Assembly (NCBI RefSeq): GCF_002741055.1
Contig: NZ_CP016809.1
Location: forward strand, 5,806,501 to 5,870,500
Source: Paenibacillus ihbetae
GTDB lineage: Bacteria; Bacillota; Bacilli; Paenibacillales; Paenibacillaceae
DNA length: 64,000 nucleotides
Direction: 5' to 3'
In this document: positions 8,561-16,984 of the stretch, piece after piece
Position numbering within the stretch: position 1 is the first letter of the stretch
How the letters are laid out: every line of letters begins with the position of its first letter
The notes under the pieces: model-generated
Told to the model about the DNA's origin: nothing
Database searches by the model: none
What the model saw: only the letters and a program-made list of their open reading frames with translations
Program-made: the position numbers and the translations under genes

Positions 8561-10039
8561 ATGAATATCATATTTGACGAATCGCATGCAGCCGAAAGCC
8601 GGGTCTATGCGATATATGAGGGAGACGAGCCGCCGTTTCGCCTCCCTGATTCCCGAAAACGAAGCGGAAGCTTAACATGGCTGTATGCGCGTTCCCGGGA
8701 TGAAGCGGATTACTTAATCGCGGGCATGGGTTCAAGGGAGCAGCTAACCGCAGAGAAGGTGCGTAAAGCAGCGGCCTCAGTTGCCCGGGCGCTGCTGAAG
8801 GAACATAAAACAAGCGCTGTTCTCATCCGCAAACCGCTTGATGCGGGTTCGGAGAAAACCAAGCTGACTGAGGCAGAGGAATTCCAGGCCTGGATGGAAG
8901 GCTGGTTATACGGATTGTATCAGTTCAACAAGCATCGGGGCGTGACAGCAACGGAAGCCTCGATCAAGCTTCATATCCGGTCGAAGGATTGGGAAGGAAT
9001 CCCGCGCGAGGAGCTGGATTCCCTGCTGTCCATCGCCGCGGTCCGCGAACGGGGAACAAGGCTTGCCAGAGACTTGGTCAACGAGTCGCCGGAGACTCTG
9101 AATCCGGAAGCGTTCGCTGCTGTATTGGAAGCACGCTTCAAGGACACGGAGGCCAAGCTTCATGTTTACCGCGGCCAGGAGCTCCATGAGCGCCAAATGA
9201 ATGGACTGCTTGCGGTCGGGAAGGGCAGCCGTTTCGGGCCATCCCTGGTTGAAATTACGTATGATGGCGTCCCGGCCGGACAGAAGGGTTCTCATGTCGT
9301 GCTAATCGGCAAGGGCATTACCTTTGACATGGGCGGCATGAACGTCAAGACCGGCAGGGATATAAGCGATGCGCGCATGGATATGGGCGGCGCGGCTGCG
9401 GTAGCCGGCGCTATGGAGATTCTGATCTCCCGAAAAGCTCCGGTGAAGGTAACAGCTCTTATCGCGGTTGCCGATAATCTCCCGGACCAGCATGCGATGC
9501 TGCCGTCCTCCGTCATCCATTATCCGAACGGCATCAGCGTCCAGATCGCGAATACGGACGGCGAAGGCAGACTGATCATCGCGGATGCGCTGCTTCATGC
9601 GGCGACCCTTCAGGCGGATCAAGTGATCGACATCGCGACGCTGACAGGCAATGTCGGCGCTGCGCTAGGGCTTGAGCTGGCAGGAATCTGGGGCGATGAA
9701 GCGATGACCCGCGAGCTGGTCGAAATCGGTGAACGCAACGGCGAACGGCTGTGGCCGATGCCGCTTGTGGACGAATACGAGTCCGAGCTGCGGAGCGACT
9801 ACGCGGATTTACGCAATGTCGGCACATCGACCTTGGCCGGTGCAATTACGGCCGCCCTGTTTATCCGGCATTTTGTTCCGGCATCGATGAAGTGGGTTCA
9901 CATCGACATGGCGGGAACGGTTCAGTACAAGCGGGAGTTTCCGCATGCGGCTGCGGGAGCAACCGGCTACGGCGCCAGACTGCTGGCGGATTATGTAGAG
10001 AAGCAGTTTCATAAGAAACCGGCTTCCGGGAAGGAGTGA
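8561..10039 (+). CDS. M17 leucyl aminopeptidase family protein
   Basis: Cytoplasmic metallo-aminopeptidase, 492 residues, the usual length. The signature NTDGEGRLIIADALLHA is intact and supplies metal-binding Asp and Glu. The upstream IGKGITFDMGGMNVK region supplies the other metal-binding Lys and Asp residues. The N-terminal domain of about 160 residues is the poorly conserved M17 type. It starts 55 bases after the transporter ATPase behind GAGGAGGG, so it is in the same unit and probably trims N-terminal residues from imported peptides. It is followed almost without gap by the CutC gene. Confidence 0.9.
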   Translation: MNIIFDESHAAESRVYAIYEGDEPPFRLPDSRKRSGSLTWLYARSRDEADYLIAGMGSREQLTAEKVRKAAASVARALLKEHKTSAVLIRKPLDAGSEKTKLTEAEEFQAWMEGWLYGLYQFNKHRGVTATEASIKLHIRSKDWEGIPREELDSLLSIAAVRERGTRLARDLVNESPETLNPEAFAAVLEARFKDTEAKLHVYRGQELHERQMNGLLAVGKGSRFGPSLVEITYDGVPAGQKGSHVVLIGKGITFDMGGMNVKTGRDISDARMDMGGAAAVAGAMEILISRKAPVKVTALIAVADNLPDQHAMLPSSVIHYPNGISVQIANTDGEGRLIIADALLHAATLQADQVIDIATLTGNVGAALGLELAGIWGDEAMTRELVEIGERNGERLWPMPLVDEYESELRSDYADLRNVGTSTLAGAITAALFIRHFVPASMKWVHIDMAGTVQYKREFPHAAAGATGYGARLLADYVEKQFHKKPASGKE

Positions 10040-10044
10040 GCCCG

Positions 10045-10731
10045 ATGCTCCTAGAGGTTATAGCCACGACCGTGGATGACGCCATCACAGCTGAAAATAA
10101 CGGCGCAGACCGGCTGGAGCTGATCACGGCAATCACGGAAGGCGGACTGACGCCGGGAATAGGACTTGTCCAGCAGGTCATCAAGGCCGTAAACATTCCG
10201 GTCCATGTGATGGTCCGGCCTCACAGCCGTTCCTTCGTGTACAGCGAGACCGACGTAGCCACCATGATCGCCGAGATTCAGGCGATTCGCAGCGCCGGAG
10301 CTGCCGGGGTCGTCCTTGGCGCGCTGACTCCCGACGGGAAGATTGACGAAGAAACGCTGGGTGCTCTCCTGGCGTGGACCGGGGACATGCAGGTGACGTA
10401 TCACCGCGCCTTTGACGAGTTGGATGATCAGTTCGAAGGTCTGCGCACGTTAATGAAGTATCCGGCGGTTACCCGTGTGCTGACATCGGGCGGACCCCAG
10501 CCGGCACCGCAAGCCATTCCGCAAATTCGCCGGCTGGTCGAAGAGGCGCGCGGAAGTCATCTTAAGATCTTGGCCGGCAATGGATTAACGTGGGAGATCA
10601 TCCGGGACTTCATCGATCAGACCGGTGTACCGGAAGTGCATTTCGGCTCGGCGGTCCGCTACGGCCGGTCCGGACTGAAGCCGATTGATCCGGTTGAGCT
10701 TCGGTCGCTGGCAGACAGCATTCATCAATAG
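10045..10731 (+). CDS. cutC: CutC family protein
   Basis: TIM-barrel protein of the CutC family, 228 residues. ATG 10045 is preferred, with AAGGAG eight bases upstream; a GTG at 10036 is in frame but overlaps that site. Conserved segments are LEVIATTVDDAITAENNGAD, RLELITAITEGGLTPG, VMVRPHSRSFVYSE and TYHRAFDEL. The family was named for copper homeostasis in E. coli, but that role is disputed. Here it sits between an aminopeptidase and a sugar kinase in a peptide-uptake operon with no copper genes nearby, which argues for a metabolic role (inference). Confidence 0.88.
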   Translation: MLLEVIATTVDDAITAENNGADRLELITAITEGGLTPGIGLVQQVIKAVNIPVHVMVRPHSRSFVYSETDVATMIAEIQAIRSAGAAGVVLGALTPDGKIDEETLGALLAWTGDMQVTYHRAFDELDDQFEGLRTLMKYPAVTRVLTSGGPQPAPQAIPQIRRLVEEARGSHLKILAGNGLTWEIIRDFIDQTGVPEVHFGSAVRYGRSGLKPIDPVELRSLADSIHQ

Positions 10732-10767
10732 ATGTAGCAAACATATCGGAAAACAGGTGAACACAAA

Positions 10768-11721
10768 TTGCAAACCATTCTTAATAAACAACAAGAATTT
10801 GTAGTTGGCGTTGATCTTGGGGGTACGAAGATCGCGGCTGCGCTCTTTGATTCCGAAGGTCGGCTGCTGAACCGCGAGCAAGTGGAAACGGCAGGCGCCC
10901 GAACGGCTGAGGAGGTCGTCGGGAGAATTACGGCGATGATTCGCAGCGTTTCGGGCGGCCACCCGCTGCGGGGTGTCGGGATGGCTTCGCCGGGAGCGGT
11001 GAACAGCAGGGAGGGCATCGTCATTTACGGCACAAACTTGCCGGAATGGACGAATGTCCCCTTGAAAGCATGGATGGAGCGGGAGCTGAATACCGAAGTC
11101 CAGGTATTGAACGATGCCAATGCCGCTGCGTGGGGGGAATATGTACGCGGGGCCGGCGCAGGCTCCACGAATATGGTGTACGTCACCTTCAGCACGGGAA
11201 TCGGCTCGGGCATCGTGCTGGACGGCAAGCTGTTCCTTGGAAGCAACTCCTATGCGGGCGAGCTGGGGCACCACATCATCGACCCGAGTGGACCGCAGTG
11301 CAACTGCGGAAGCCGCGGCTGCTGGGAGGTGTTTGCTTCCGGAACGGCGATCGGCCAGGAAGCCGCCCTGAAGATTCAGGAGCGGACGAGTGTGATCGCC
11401 GAGCTGGCGGCTGCCGACGGCAGCGTCAATGCACGGCATGTATTTGAGGCGAAGCGGCTGGGCGATTCCGTCGCGATCGAGGTTATCGATCGCGCGGTCT
11501 ACTATATGGCTCTTGGTCTGGTCAACGTCATTCACAGCTTTAATCCGGACCGGATCGTCATCGGAGGGGGAGTCAGCAGGGCCGGTGAGCTGCTGTTCCC
11601 GGCGCTCCGCGAAATGACGGACAAGCTGGTTATGCCGGCTTATCTAGGAACCTATGAGATCGTTCCCGCCGGTCTGCGGGATGATGTCGGTCTCGTCGGA
11701 GCGGCCGCCCTGTTTCAATAA
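10768..11721 (+). CDS. ROK family sugar kinase (glucokinase/N-acetylmannosamine-kinase type)
   Basis: A 317-residue ROK protein without a DNA-binding domain, so a kinase. It starts at TTG 10768, with AGGTGA seven bases upstream. The phosphate-binding loop is GVDLGGTKIAAALFD. Substrate and zinc motifs are ELGHHIIDPSG and C178-x-C180/C185 in CNCGSRGCWE, including the conserved Glu that the regulator at 636 lacks. The second phosphate motif is VIGGGVS. It probably phosphorylates a hexose or N-acyl hexosamine released by the operon's enzymes. It is the last gene before a strong terminator. Confidence 0.88.
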   Translation: MQTILNKQQEFVVGVDLGGTKIAAALFDSEGRLLNREQVETAGARTAEEVVGRITAMIRSVSGGHPLRGVGMASPGAVNSREGIVIYGTNLPEWTNVPLKAWMERELNTEVQVLNDANAAAWGEYVRGAGAGSTNMVYVTFSTGIGSGIVLDGKLFLGSNSYAGELGHHIIDPSGPQCNCGSRGCWEVFASGTAIGQEAALKIQERTSVIAELAAADGSVNARHVFEAKRLGDSVAIEVIDRAVYYMALGLVNVIHSFNPDRIVIGGGVSRAGELLFPALREMTDKLVMPAYLGTYEIVPAGLRDDVGLVGAAALFQ

Positions 11722-11787
11722 AATGGAACCATCACAGGCATGTGATGATTGAAATAAATTTGCCGATGTGGCTCCCGGGCATACAGA

Positions 11788-11825
11788 AGCCTCCAACCCG
11801 TTTCAAGCGGGCCGGAGGCTTTTTG
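11788..11825 (+). terminator. Terminator of the ROK/peptide-uptake operon
   Basis: AGCCTCC at 11788-11794 pairs with GGAGGCT at 11814-11820, followed directly by TTTTT. An inner CCCG/CGGG pairing extends the hairpin. It closes the run of genes that began at 636. Confidence 0.85.
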
Positions 11826-12144
11826 TTCGTTGCAGATTAGATATAGGCTTCATCGGCGGTCATAGGTTGAGGCGATTCCGATGGTTAGAGTGTTAGGTGG
11901 CGGCGGGAAACGGGGCGAATCATATTTGCGGTCGAAAGTCCGTCAATCGTAACCGAGTGAAGAGCGTAATCCGTCAACCGTCATCCGTTTTCACAGTTGG
12001 AGTCGATTGTAGGTTTACTTATTCATTTGTTTGTATCCGACAAACAACAAGCGGCTGCCCGCACTTTCCCGCCAGCCGGCGGTAACCGCCGGCTCCAAAC
12101 CTGCACGCGGCATAACGTTGTAGGCTTGAAGCCGGCGGCTTCCG
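11826..12144. other. Intergenic region with two GC-rich palindromes
   Basis: No gene is evident. A perfect 10-base inverted repeat with a one-base centre lies at 12074-12094 (AGCCGGCGGT arm). A second, GAAGCCG/CGGCTTC, lies at 12128-12142, just past the stop of the minus-strand DIP1984 gene. The two share the GCCGGCGG core and could be a short dispersed palindromic element or the gene's terminator, although no U-run follows. Confidence 0.4.
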
Positions 12145-12672
12145 TTATTCCATGTACTTCGCAGCGTCGAAGGGAATCTTCGAATGATGGTTCGCATGCT
12201 CGATCAGGGAGGAGAGCTTCGTTACCTCGCGTTCCTTCTTGCGGGCGGCTGCATGGTAGGCTTCCGGATCATATAACGCCACATTGAACAGCGTTACGGC
12301 GCCGCCCTCAAGACCCCGGCTGGTCTGGCGCTCCAGCTTCTTGCGGGAGCCGAGATGCGCGAGCTGTCCGATTTCATTGCGCATTTGCTTGGCCAGCTCG
12401 ATCGCTTCCATGACGGTTATGTTGGTGCCGTTCCACGGGATCGTCTCGGTGGTATTTGAAATCGCCATTAACAGGTCCAGCTTTCTGAAATCGGCGGAGA
12501 CGGCATCGATTTCTTCCGTGATGACATCGACGCTGCGCGCAGGCACCTCGGCGGTCTCCCCTTTTTCAATAATGGTGCTGCTGTTGTTCAATCGCTCCTG
12601 CATCAATTGATTGATCAGTCGATTCATGGCTGCCCGGACAGCCAAAGCTTCCGCCATAGTAATTTGACTCAT
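12145..12672 (-). CDS. DIP1984 family protein
   Basis: A 175-residue helical, soluble protein that I recognise as the DIP1984 (septicolysin-like) family. Typical features are the N-terminal MAEALAVRAAMNRLINQLMQ helix, the RSVDVITEEIDAV segment, and TTETIPWNGTNITVMEAIEL in the middle. No signal peptide or membrane helix is present. Function is unknown; the septicolysin name rests on weak similarity. It reads away from the AraC regulator and has its own leader with GAGAGGTGATTGA before ATG 12672. Confidence 0.8.
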   Translation of the reverse strand: MSQITMAEALAVRAAMNRLINQLMQERLNNSSTIIEKGETAEVPARSVDVITEEIDAVSADFRKLDLLMAISNTTETIPWNGTNITVMEAIELAKQMRNEIGQLAHLGSRKKLERQTSRGLEGGAVTLFNVALYDPEAYHAAARKKEREVTKLSSLIEHANHHSKIPFDAAKYME

Positions 12673-12763
12673 ATGTACTCAATCACCTCTCGATTTAGAT
12701 ACGTTCGTAAAGATTAACATATGGATGTGAGGATGCGTGGAGCAAGCTCCTGCGAACGCAAAG

Positions 12764-12779
12764 TTCCTATATATAGGAA
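12764..12779. promoter_or_regulatory. Perfect 16-base AT-centred palindrome
   Basis: TTCCTATATATAGGAA is a perfect inverted repeat about 95 bases upstream of the DIP1984 start. It may overlap that gene's promoter (TATATA core) and act as an operator. No matching second copy was seen. Confidence 0.3.
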
Positions 12780-12886
12780 TAGACGCTTCCAAATGGAAAA
12801 GGTTGCTTACACGTTCATGATTTTTAGCAATAAAATTTATCATTAGATGGGATTCGCGGAGCCTAAGCATCGGCTCAGTCCCCATG

Positions 12887-12919
12887 TCGGGAGATCCTAT
12901 GTCCAAGGCTATCTCCCGA
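12887..12919 (-). terminator. Hairpin after the AraC regulator
   Basis: TCGGGAGAT at 12887-12895 pairs perfectly with ATCTCCCGA at 12911-12919, just past the stop of the minus-strand AraC gene. It lacks a U-run, so it is a weak terminator or an mRNA 3' stabiliser. Confidence 0.45.
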
Positions 12920-12924
12920 TAACC

Positions 12925-13800
12925 CTAGCTGGTTGACAGCGCCTGCCTCCTGTAAGCACCAGGCGTCATTCCCGTCAAGCTTTTGAATTTTCGGTGAAAA
13001 TGCGTCAGGGTGTCGTACCCGCAAATTTCCGCGATGCGGCCTATGGGCATCTCGTTCGTGAGCATAAGCTCTTTGGCATGCGCGATCCGTTTCGCATTGA
13101 TATAATCGGTAACCGTAAGGCCGGTGTACTTCTTGAACATTCTGGAGTAATGGGCCGGATCTACCGACGCATGAGCCGACAGTGCGGCTAGTCCGATGGG
13201 TTGATCCAGATGCTCGTGAATCCATTGAATGGATTCGATCAACCAAGTTGGTCCAAGCCCCGCAGGGGCCGGCTTCTCTGCAGATGAGACGCTGATATAA
13301 CGATTGATATACAGCAGGATAGAGCGCAGCTGAAGCACAAGCGCCTCCCGGGATCCTAACCGGGTCTGCCCAAACTCGTCCGACATTGCTTTCAGTATGT
13401 CCTCGATATACGTTCGATCGGTACCTGAAAGTTCATAACGATAAGCTCCCGATTTCCGGGAAACTTCGAAGCAATGAAGGGCAGCGTATTGTAAATCGCT
13501 GATAGGATCACCTTGGACGAGCGATGGCGCAAAGAATAACGCGCTTGAAATAATCGGATCGTCCGGGTCAGGGAAAGAGCTGTGGATCGTGTTCCCGGGA
13601 ATGATAAACAGGTCGCCTTCTTTTTTCTCCACTAATTTGTTTTCAATAAAAAAAGTGCCTTTCCCCTGATGTATGTATACCAATTCGTAAAGATCGTGCA
13701 GATGGTGGGGCAGCTCCATGCGGGGGCTTTTCTGCGTCCGATAAACCAGCTCCATAGGAAACAAGGGGTCTCCGTTAAAGGCTTTGCGCATGGGAGTCAT
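12925..13800 (-). CDS. AraC family transcriptional regulator
   Basis: A 291-residue regulator. An N-terminal cupin-like sugar-binding domain (about residues 20-110; HLHDLYELVYIHQGKGTFF, then KEGDLFIIPGNTIH) precedes a C-terminal double helix-turn-helix. The latter shows HASVDPAHYSRMFKKYTG and CGYDTLTHFHRKFKSLTG. It is divergent from the lactonase/dehydrogenase genes, with 139 bases between. That gap holds two direct repeats spaced 21 bases apart next to a promoter -35, so it probably activates the 13.9-16.9 kb pathway on binding its sugar. Confidence 0.88.
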   Translation of the reverse strand: MTPMRKAFNGDPLFPMELVYRTQKSPRMELPHHLHDLYELVYIHQGKGTFFIENKLVEKKEGDLFIIPGNTIHSSFPDPDDPIISSALFFAPSLVQGDPISDLQYAALHCFEVSRKSGAYRYELSGTDRTYIEDILKAMSDEFGQTRLGSREALVLQLRSILLYINRYISVSSAEKPAPAGLGPTWLIESIQWIHEHLDQPIGLAALSAHASVDPAHYSRMFKKYTGLTVTDYINAKRIAHAKELMLTNEMPIGRIAEICGYDTLTHFHRKFKSLTGMTPGAYRRQALSTS

Positions 13801-13841
13801 GATGATCCTCCTCCTTCACTCTGATACGTTCACAATATCAA

Positions 13842-13900
13842 AATACGTTATGAATCTGCAAGAATACGCTATTTTTATACACGGATTTTGAACATACAAT
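13842..13900 (+). promoter_or_regulatory. AraC-type direct-repeat operator and promoter
   Basis: AATACGTTAT at 13842-13851 and AATACGCTAT at 13863-13872 are direct repeats exactly 21 bases (two helical turns) apart, the usual AraC-family arrangement. A related ATACGTT lies at 13824. The downstream repeat touches a weak -35 (TTTTTA, 13872-13877), followed after 17 bases by TACAAT at 13895-13900. That is the geometry for activation of the lactonase gene at 13940. Confidence 0.55.
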
Positions 13901-13939
13901 GGGGATAAGAAAAGCGATACAGAAAGGCGGGGGAAGTAC

Positions 13940-14770
13940 ATGAAAGTGGATGCCCACCAGCATTATTGGCGGATCGAACGGGGGGATTACGGATGGATCA
14001 CACCTGAGCTTCCCGTGCTTTATCGGGACTTCCTGCCATCCGATTTAAAACCGTATCTGGATGCACATCAGCTTGACGGCACGATTGCGGTTCAGGCGGC
14101 CCCGACCCTAGAAGAAACGGATTATCTTTTATCCCTGGCCGATCGTGATCCTTCCATTCTCGGCGTGGTAGGGTGGATTGATCTCTTTGATCCGGAGCAT
14201 CGCCGCCATTATGAACGATTCTCAAAGCATCCAAAGTTTATCGGCTTTCGGATTATGATTCAGGATATGCCTGATTCCAGTGCCATTCTGGAGCCGGCGT
14301 TTATCGAAGCCTTGAATATGTATATCCAGGAAGAGGTTCCGATCGATCTTCTTGTTCGAAGCCATCAGTTGGAGCACTTACTGAAGCTCATTCAGCAAGT
14401 CCCGAACATGCGAGGCGTGGTGGACCATCTGGGCAAACCACCGATAAGAAGCGGGGAGATGGAACCCTGGGAGAGCTTCATGAAGGAAATCGCACGTTTT
14501 CCGGGAATATACTGCAAGCTGTCCGGCATGGTCACCGAGGCCGAGCATCGGCGGTGGAACCAGGAGGACTTCACAGATTATGTACATAAAGCCATTGCCC
14601 TGTTCGGTTCCGAGCGGGTCATGTTCGGAAGCGACTGGCCGGTATGTCTGCTGTCCGCTGAATATAGCCAAGTCGTGCACGTGTTAGAAGGGGCGCTGCC
14701 CAACACATGGGGAGAGCAGGAGCGGGCACGATTGTTCGGGCTGAATGCCGTAGAGTTCTACAAGCTCTGA
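13940..14770 (+). CDS. Amidohydrolase family sugar lactonase (L-fucono/rhamnono/galactonolactonase-like)
   Basis: A 276-residue TIM-barrel amidohydrolase of the COG3618 group. Metal-binding segments are the N-terminal VDAHQHYWRI and the late MFGSDWPVCLL; WDHLGKP-type sequence appears as VVDHLGKPPI. Members open aldonolactones such as L-fucono-1,5-lactone, L-rhamnono-lactone or 2-pyrone-4,6-dicarboxylate. The gene follows GGCGGGGGAAGTAC and is first in a set with an aldo/keto reductase and a zinc dehydrogenase. That order fits the second step of oxidative L-fucose or L-galactose breakdown. The exact lactone is not determined by sequence. Confidence 0.8.
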   Translation: MKVDAHQHYWRIERGDYGWITPELPVLYRDFLPSDLKPYLDAHQLDGTIAVQAAPTLEETDYLLSLADRDPSILGVVGWIDLFDPEHRRHYERFSKHPKFIGFRIMIQDMPDSSAILEPAFIEALNMYIQEEVPIDLLVRSHQLEHLLKLIQQVPNMRGVVDHLGKPPIRSGEMEPWESFMKEIARFPGIYCKLSGMVTEAEHRRWNQEDFTDYVHKAIALFGSERVMFGSDWPVCLLSAEYSQVVHVLEGALPNTWGEQERARLFGLNAVEFYKL

Positions 14771-14879
14771 ATATCCGAACAACGACGGGGTGAGGAAATT
14801 CCTTTACTCCTTTTCGCTAGGATGCTAGTAATCCTCATTGCTATAAAGCGTAATCTCAATAAAAAGGTGGGTTAATACT

Positions 14880-15824
14880 ATGAAGTACCGCAAGCTGGGT
14901 CGTACCGGACTGGAGGTTTCCGTATTAAGCTTCGGCGCATCCTCGCTGGGCTCCGTCTTTCGGGAAACGGACGACAGCGAAGGAATCCGTACCGTTCATG
15001 CAGCCATTGATGCAGGGATTAATTTGATTGATGTTTCCCCTTATTATGGACTGACGAAGGCTGAAGCGGTACTTGGCCAAGCCATCGGGCAGATCCCCCG
15101 GGACAAATTTTATCTCTCCACCAAAGCCGGCCGTTACGGCGAGCAGGATTTTGATTTTACATTCAAGCGGATCATTGCCAGTGCAGATGAGAGCTTGAAA
15201 CGGTTGAATACCGACTATGTGGATTTTCTCTTCCTGCATGATATTGAGTTCGTGCCCGCACGGATCATTTTGGAGGAAGGTATCCCTGCACTCCAGCATT
15301 TAAAAGAGCAAGGAAAAATCCGCTTTAGCGGAATATGCGGCCTGCCGTTACAGCTGTTTGAAAAGCTGCTGCCTCAGACGAAAGTGGATGCAATCATCTC
15401 GTATTGCCACTATTCTTTAAATGATCAGACGCTGACACGTTTGCTGCCATTGCTTTATCAAGAAGGAATCGGTCTCATGAACGCGTCTCCATTGTCGATG
15501 GGGCTGCTTAGCCATCGAGGAGCGCCGTCATGGCATCCGGCTTCGGCGGAAATCAAGGAAGCGTGCAGACAAGCGGCTGAATATTGCGCGAAAGAAGGAA
15601 TCGATATTGCCAAGCTAGCCGTGCAGTTCTCGACCTCGCATGAGCAGATTCCCACGACACTGGTCAGTACGGCCAACCCGGATAACATCGTGCGCAATGC
15701 CGAATGGACCGAAGAACCTCTGGATCAAAGGTTGGCGGCCGAGGTTTTAAGGATCCTGGAGCCGATTCAAGGTCGGACTTGGATAAGCGGACGCCCGGAA
15801 TACAATGAAGGGATCAGACCATAA
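14880..15824 (+). CDS. Aldo/keto reductase, sugar 1-dehydrogenase type
   Basis: A 314-residue NAD(P)-dependent aldo/keto reductase. The N-terminus MKYRKLGRTGLEVSVLSFGA and catalytic Asp/Tyr in NLIDVSPYYGLTKAE are clear, with Lys in STKAGRYG and His in FLFLHDIEF. This branch includes L-galactose and L-fucose (D-threo-aldose) dehydrogenases, which oxidise the free sugar at C1 to its lactone. The lactonase gene immediately upstream supports that direction of reaction. A ribosome site AAAAGGTGG precedes the start after a 109-base gap. Confidence 0.82.
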   Translation: MKYRKLGRTGLEVSVLSFGASSLGSVFRETDDSEGIRTVHAAIDAGINLIDVSPYYGLTKAEAVLGQAIGQIPRDKFYLSTKAGRYGEQDFDFTFKRIIASADESLKRLNTDYVDFLFLHDIEFVPARIILEEGIPALQHLKEQGKIRFSGICGLPLQLFEKLLPQTKVDAIISYCHYSLNDQTLTRLLPLLYQEGIGLMNASPLSMGLLSHRGAPSWHPASAEIKEACRQAAEYCAKEGIDIAKLAVQFSTSHEQIPTTLVSTANPDNIVRNAEWTEEPLDQRLAAEVLRILEPIQGRTWISGRPEYNEGIRP

Positions 15825-15838
15825 AGGGGGCGGGCATA

Positions 15839-16855
15839 ATGAAGGGAATTGTGTGCAGTCGGATTGGAGAGTTTCAATTCCGCGAGGATTTGCCGGAGCC
15901 GCAATTGCTTGATGGCGAGGCTATCATCAGCATTAAACGAATCGGGATTTGCGGTACGGATCTTCATGCCTTTAACGGCAATCAGCCGTTCTTTACCTAC
16001 CCGCGAATTCTCGGTCATGAGCTATCCGGGATGATTGAACAGATCGGGGACAATGAAGTGGGGTTGAAGGCAGGCGACATCGTCTGTGTCATTCCTTACA
16101 TGCACTGTGGACAATGCATGGCTTGTCTCAGAGGCAAAACCAATTGCTGCAGATCGATGAATGTCATCGGCGTGCATACAGACGGAGGCATGCGGGAGCG
16201 CATTTCGGTTCCGATCACCCATTTGGTTCGAGCAGACGGATTATCAATGGATCAGGCGGCCCTGGTAGAACCGTTAGCGATAGGGGCCCATAGTGTTCAA
16301 AGGGCGAATATCACCCGCGGGGATACGGTTTTGGTGATCGGTGCCGGTCCTATCGGACTTGGCGTCATGGTGTTTGCTAAGGAGAAGGGAGCAACCGTTA
16401 TCGCAATGGACATGAACGCTGAGCGATTAGCCTTCAGCAAGTCGTGGGCCAAGGCTGACCATATAATCCGGGCCGGGCAAGAATCGTCAAATGAACTTGC
16501 GGCGTTAACGGGTGGAGAGCTTCCCGCCATTGTTTTTGATGCAACTGGAAATCAGCGATCCATGACCCATGCCTTCAAGTTGGTTGGGCACGGTGGAACC
16601 CTGGTGTACGTCGGGTTAATCAACGGAGACATTTCCTTCGAGGATTCCGATTTCCATAAACGGGAATTGACCTTGATGGGCAGCCGTAATGCGACCAAAG
16701 CCGACTTCAATCATGTTATAAATACGATAACGGAAAGTGGTCTTGAATTGGAGCGGTATGTCACGCATCGATGCGGATTTGATGAAATGATCGGCGAATT
16801 TAAACATTGGCTGGACCCGTCCTCCAAGGTAATCAAAGCGGTCGTGGAGCTCTGA
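15839..16855 (+). CDS. Zinc-binding medium-chain alcohol dehydrogenase
   Basis: A 338-residue medium-chain dehydrogenase. Catalytic-zinc residues lie in RIGICGTDLHAF and the ILGHELSG stretch. The structural-zinc cysteines are CGQCMACLRGKTNCC, and the NAD loop is VIGAGPIGLGVM. It resembles the threonine/sorbitol/L-galactonate dehydrogenase group. Starting 14 bases after the aldo/keto reductase (AAGGGGGCGGG site), it probably oxidises the aldonate made by the two upstream enzymes, for example L-galactonate to D-tagaturonate (inference). Confidence 0.85.
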   Translation: MKGIVCSRIGEFQFREDLPEPQLLDGEAIISIKRIGICGTDLHAFNGNQPFFTYPRILGHELSGMIEQIGDNEVGLKAGDIVCVIPYMHCGQCMACLRGKTNCCRSMNVIGVHTDGGMRERISVPITHLVRADGLSMDQAALVEPLAIGAHSVQRANITRGDTVLVIGAGPIGLGVMVFAKEKGATVIAMDMNAERLAFSKSWAKADHIIRAGQESSNELAALTGGELPAIVFDATGNQRSMTHAFKLVGHGGTLVYVGLINGDISFEDSDFHKRELTLMGSRNATKADFNHVINTITESGLELERYVTHRCGFDEMIGEFKHWLDPSSKVIKAVVEL

Positions 16856-16956
16856 ACGATCGAGTGCACGGACAAAAAATATTAAAAATATTGGCAAATG
16901 AGCATCGATCATGATAGAAATCATGTGCTTCTATGTTATGATCTTAGGATACTGGT

Positions 16957-16970
16957 TGTAAGCGTTATCA
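16957..16970. promoter_or_regulatory. CcpA cre site
   Basis: TGTAAGCGTTATCA matches the cre consensus TGWNANCGNTNWCA at every defined position. It lies 15 bases before the start of the membrane-bound AraC regulator, where bound CcpA would block transcription. It implies glucose repression of the 17-23 kb importer. Confidence 0.6.
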
Positions 16971-16984
16971 TAACAAAGGAGCAA

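Noticed and set aside
12015..12197. Sixty-codon frame over the GC palindromes before the DIP1984 gene
   Set aside because: It overlaps the end of the DIP1984 gene and is formed by the palindromic GCCGGCGG sequence; no ribosome site.
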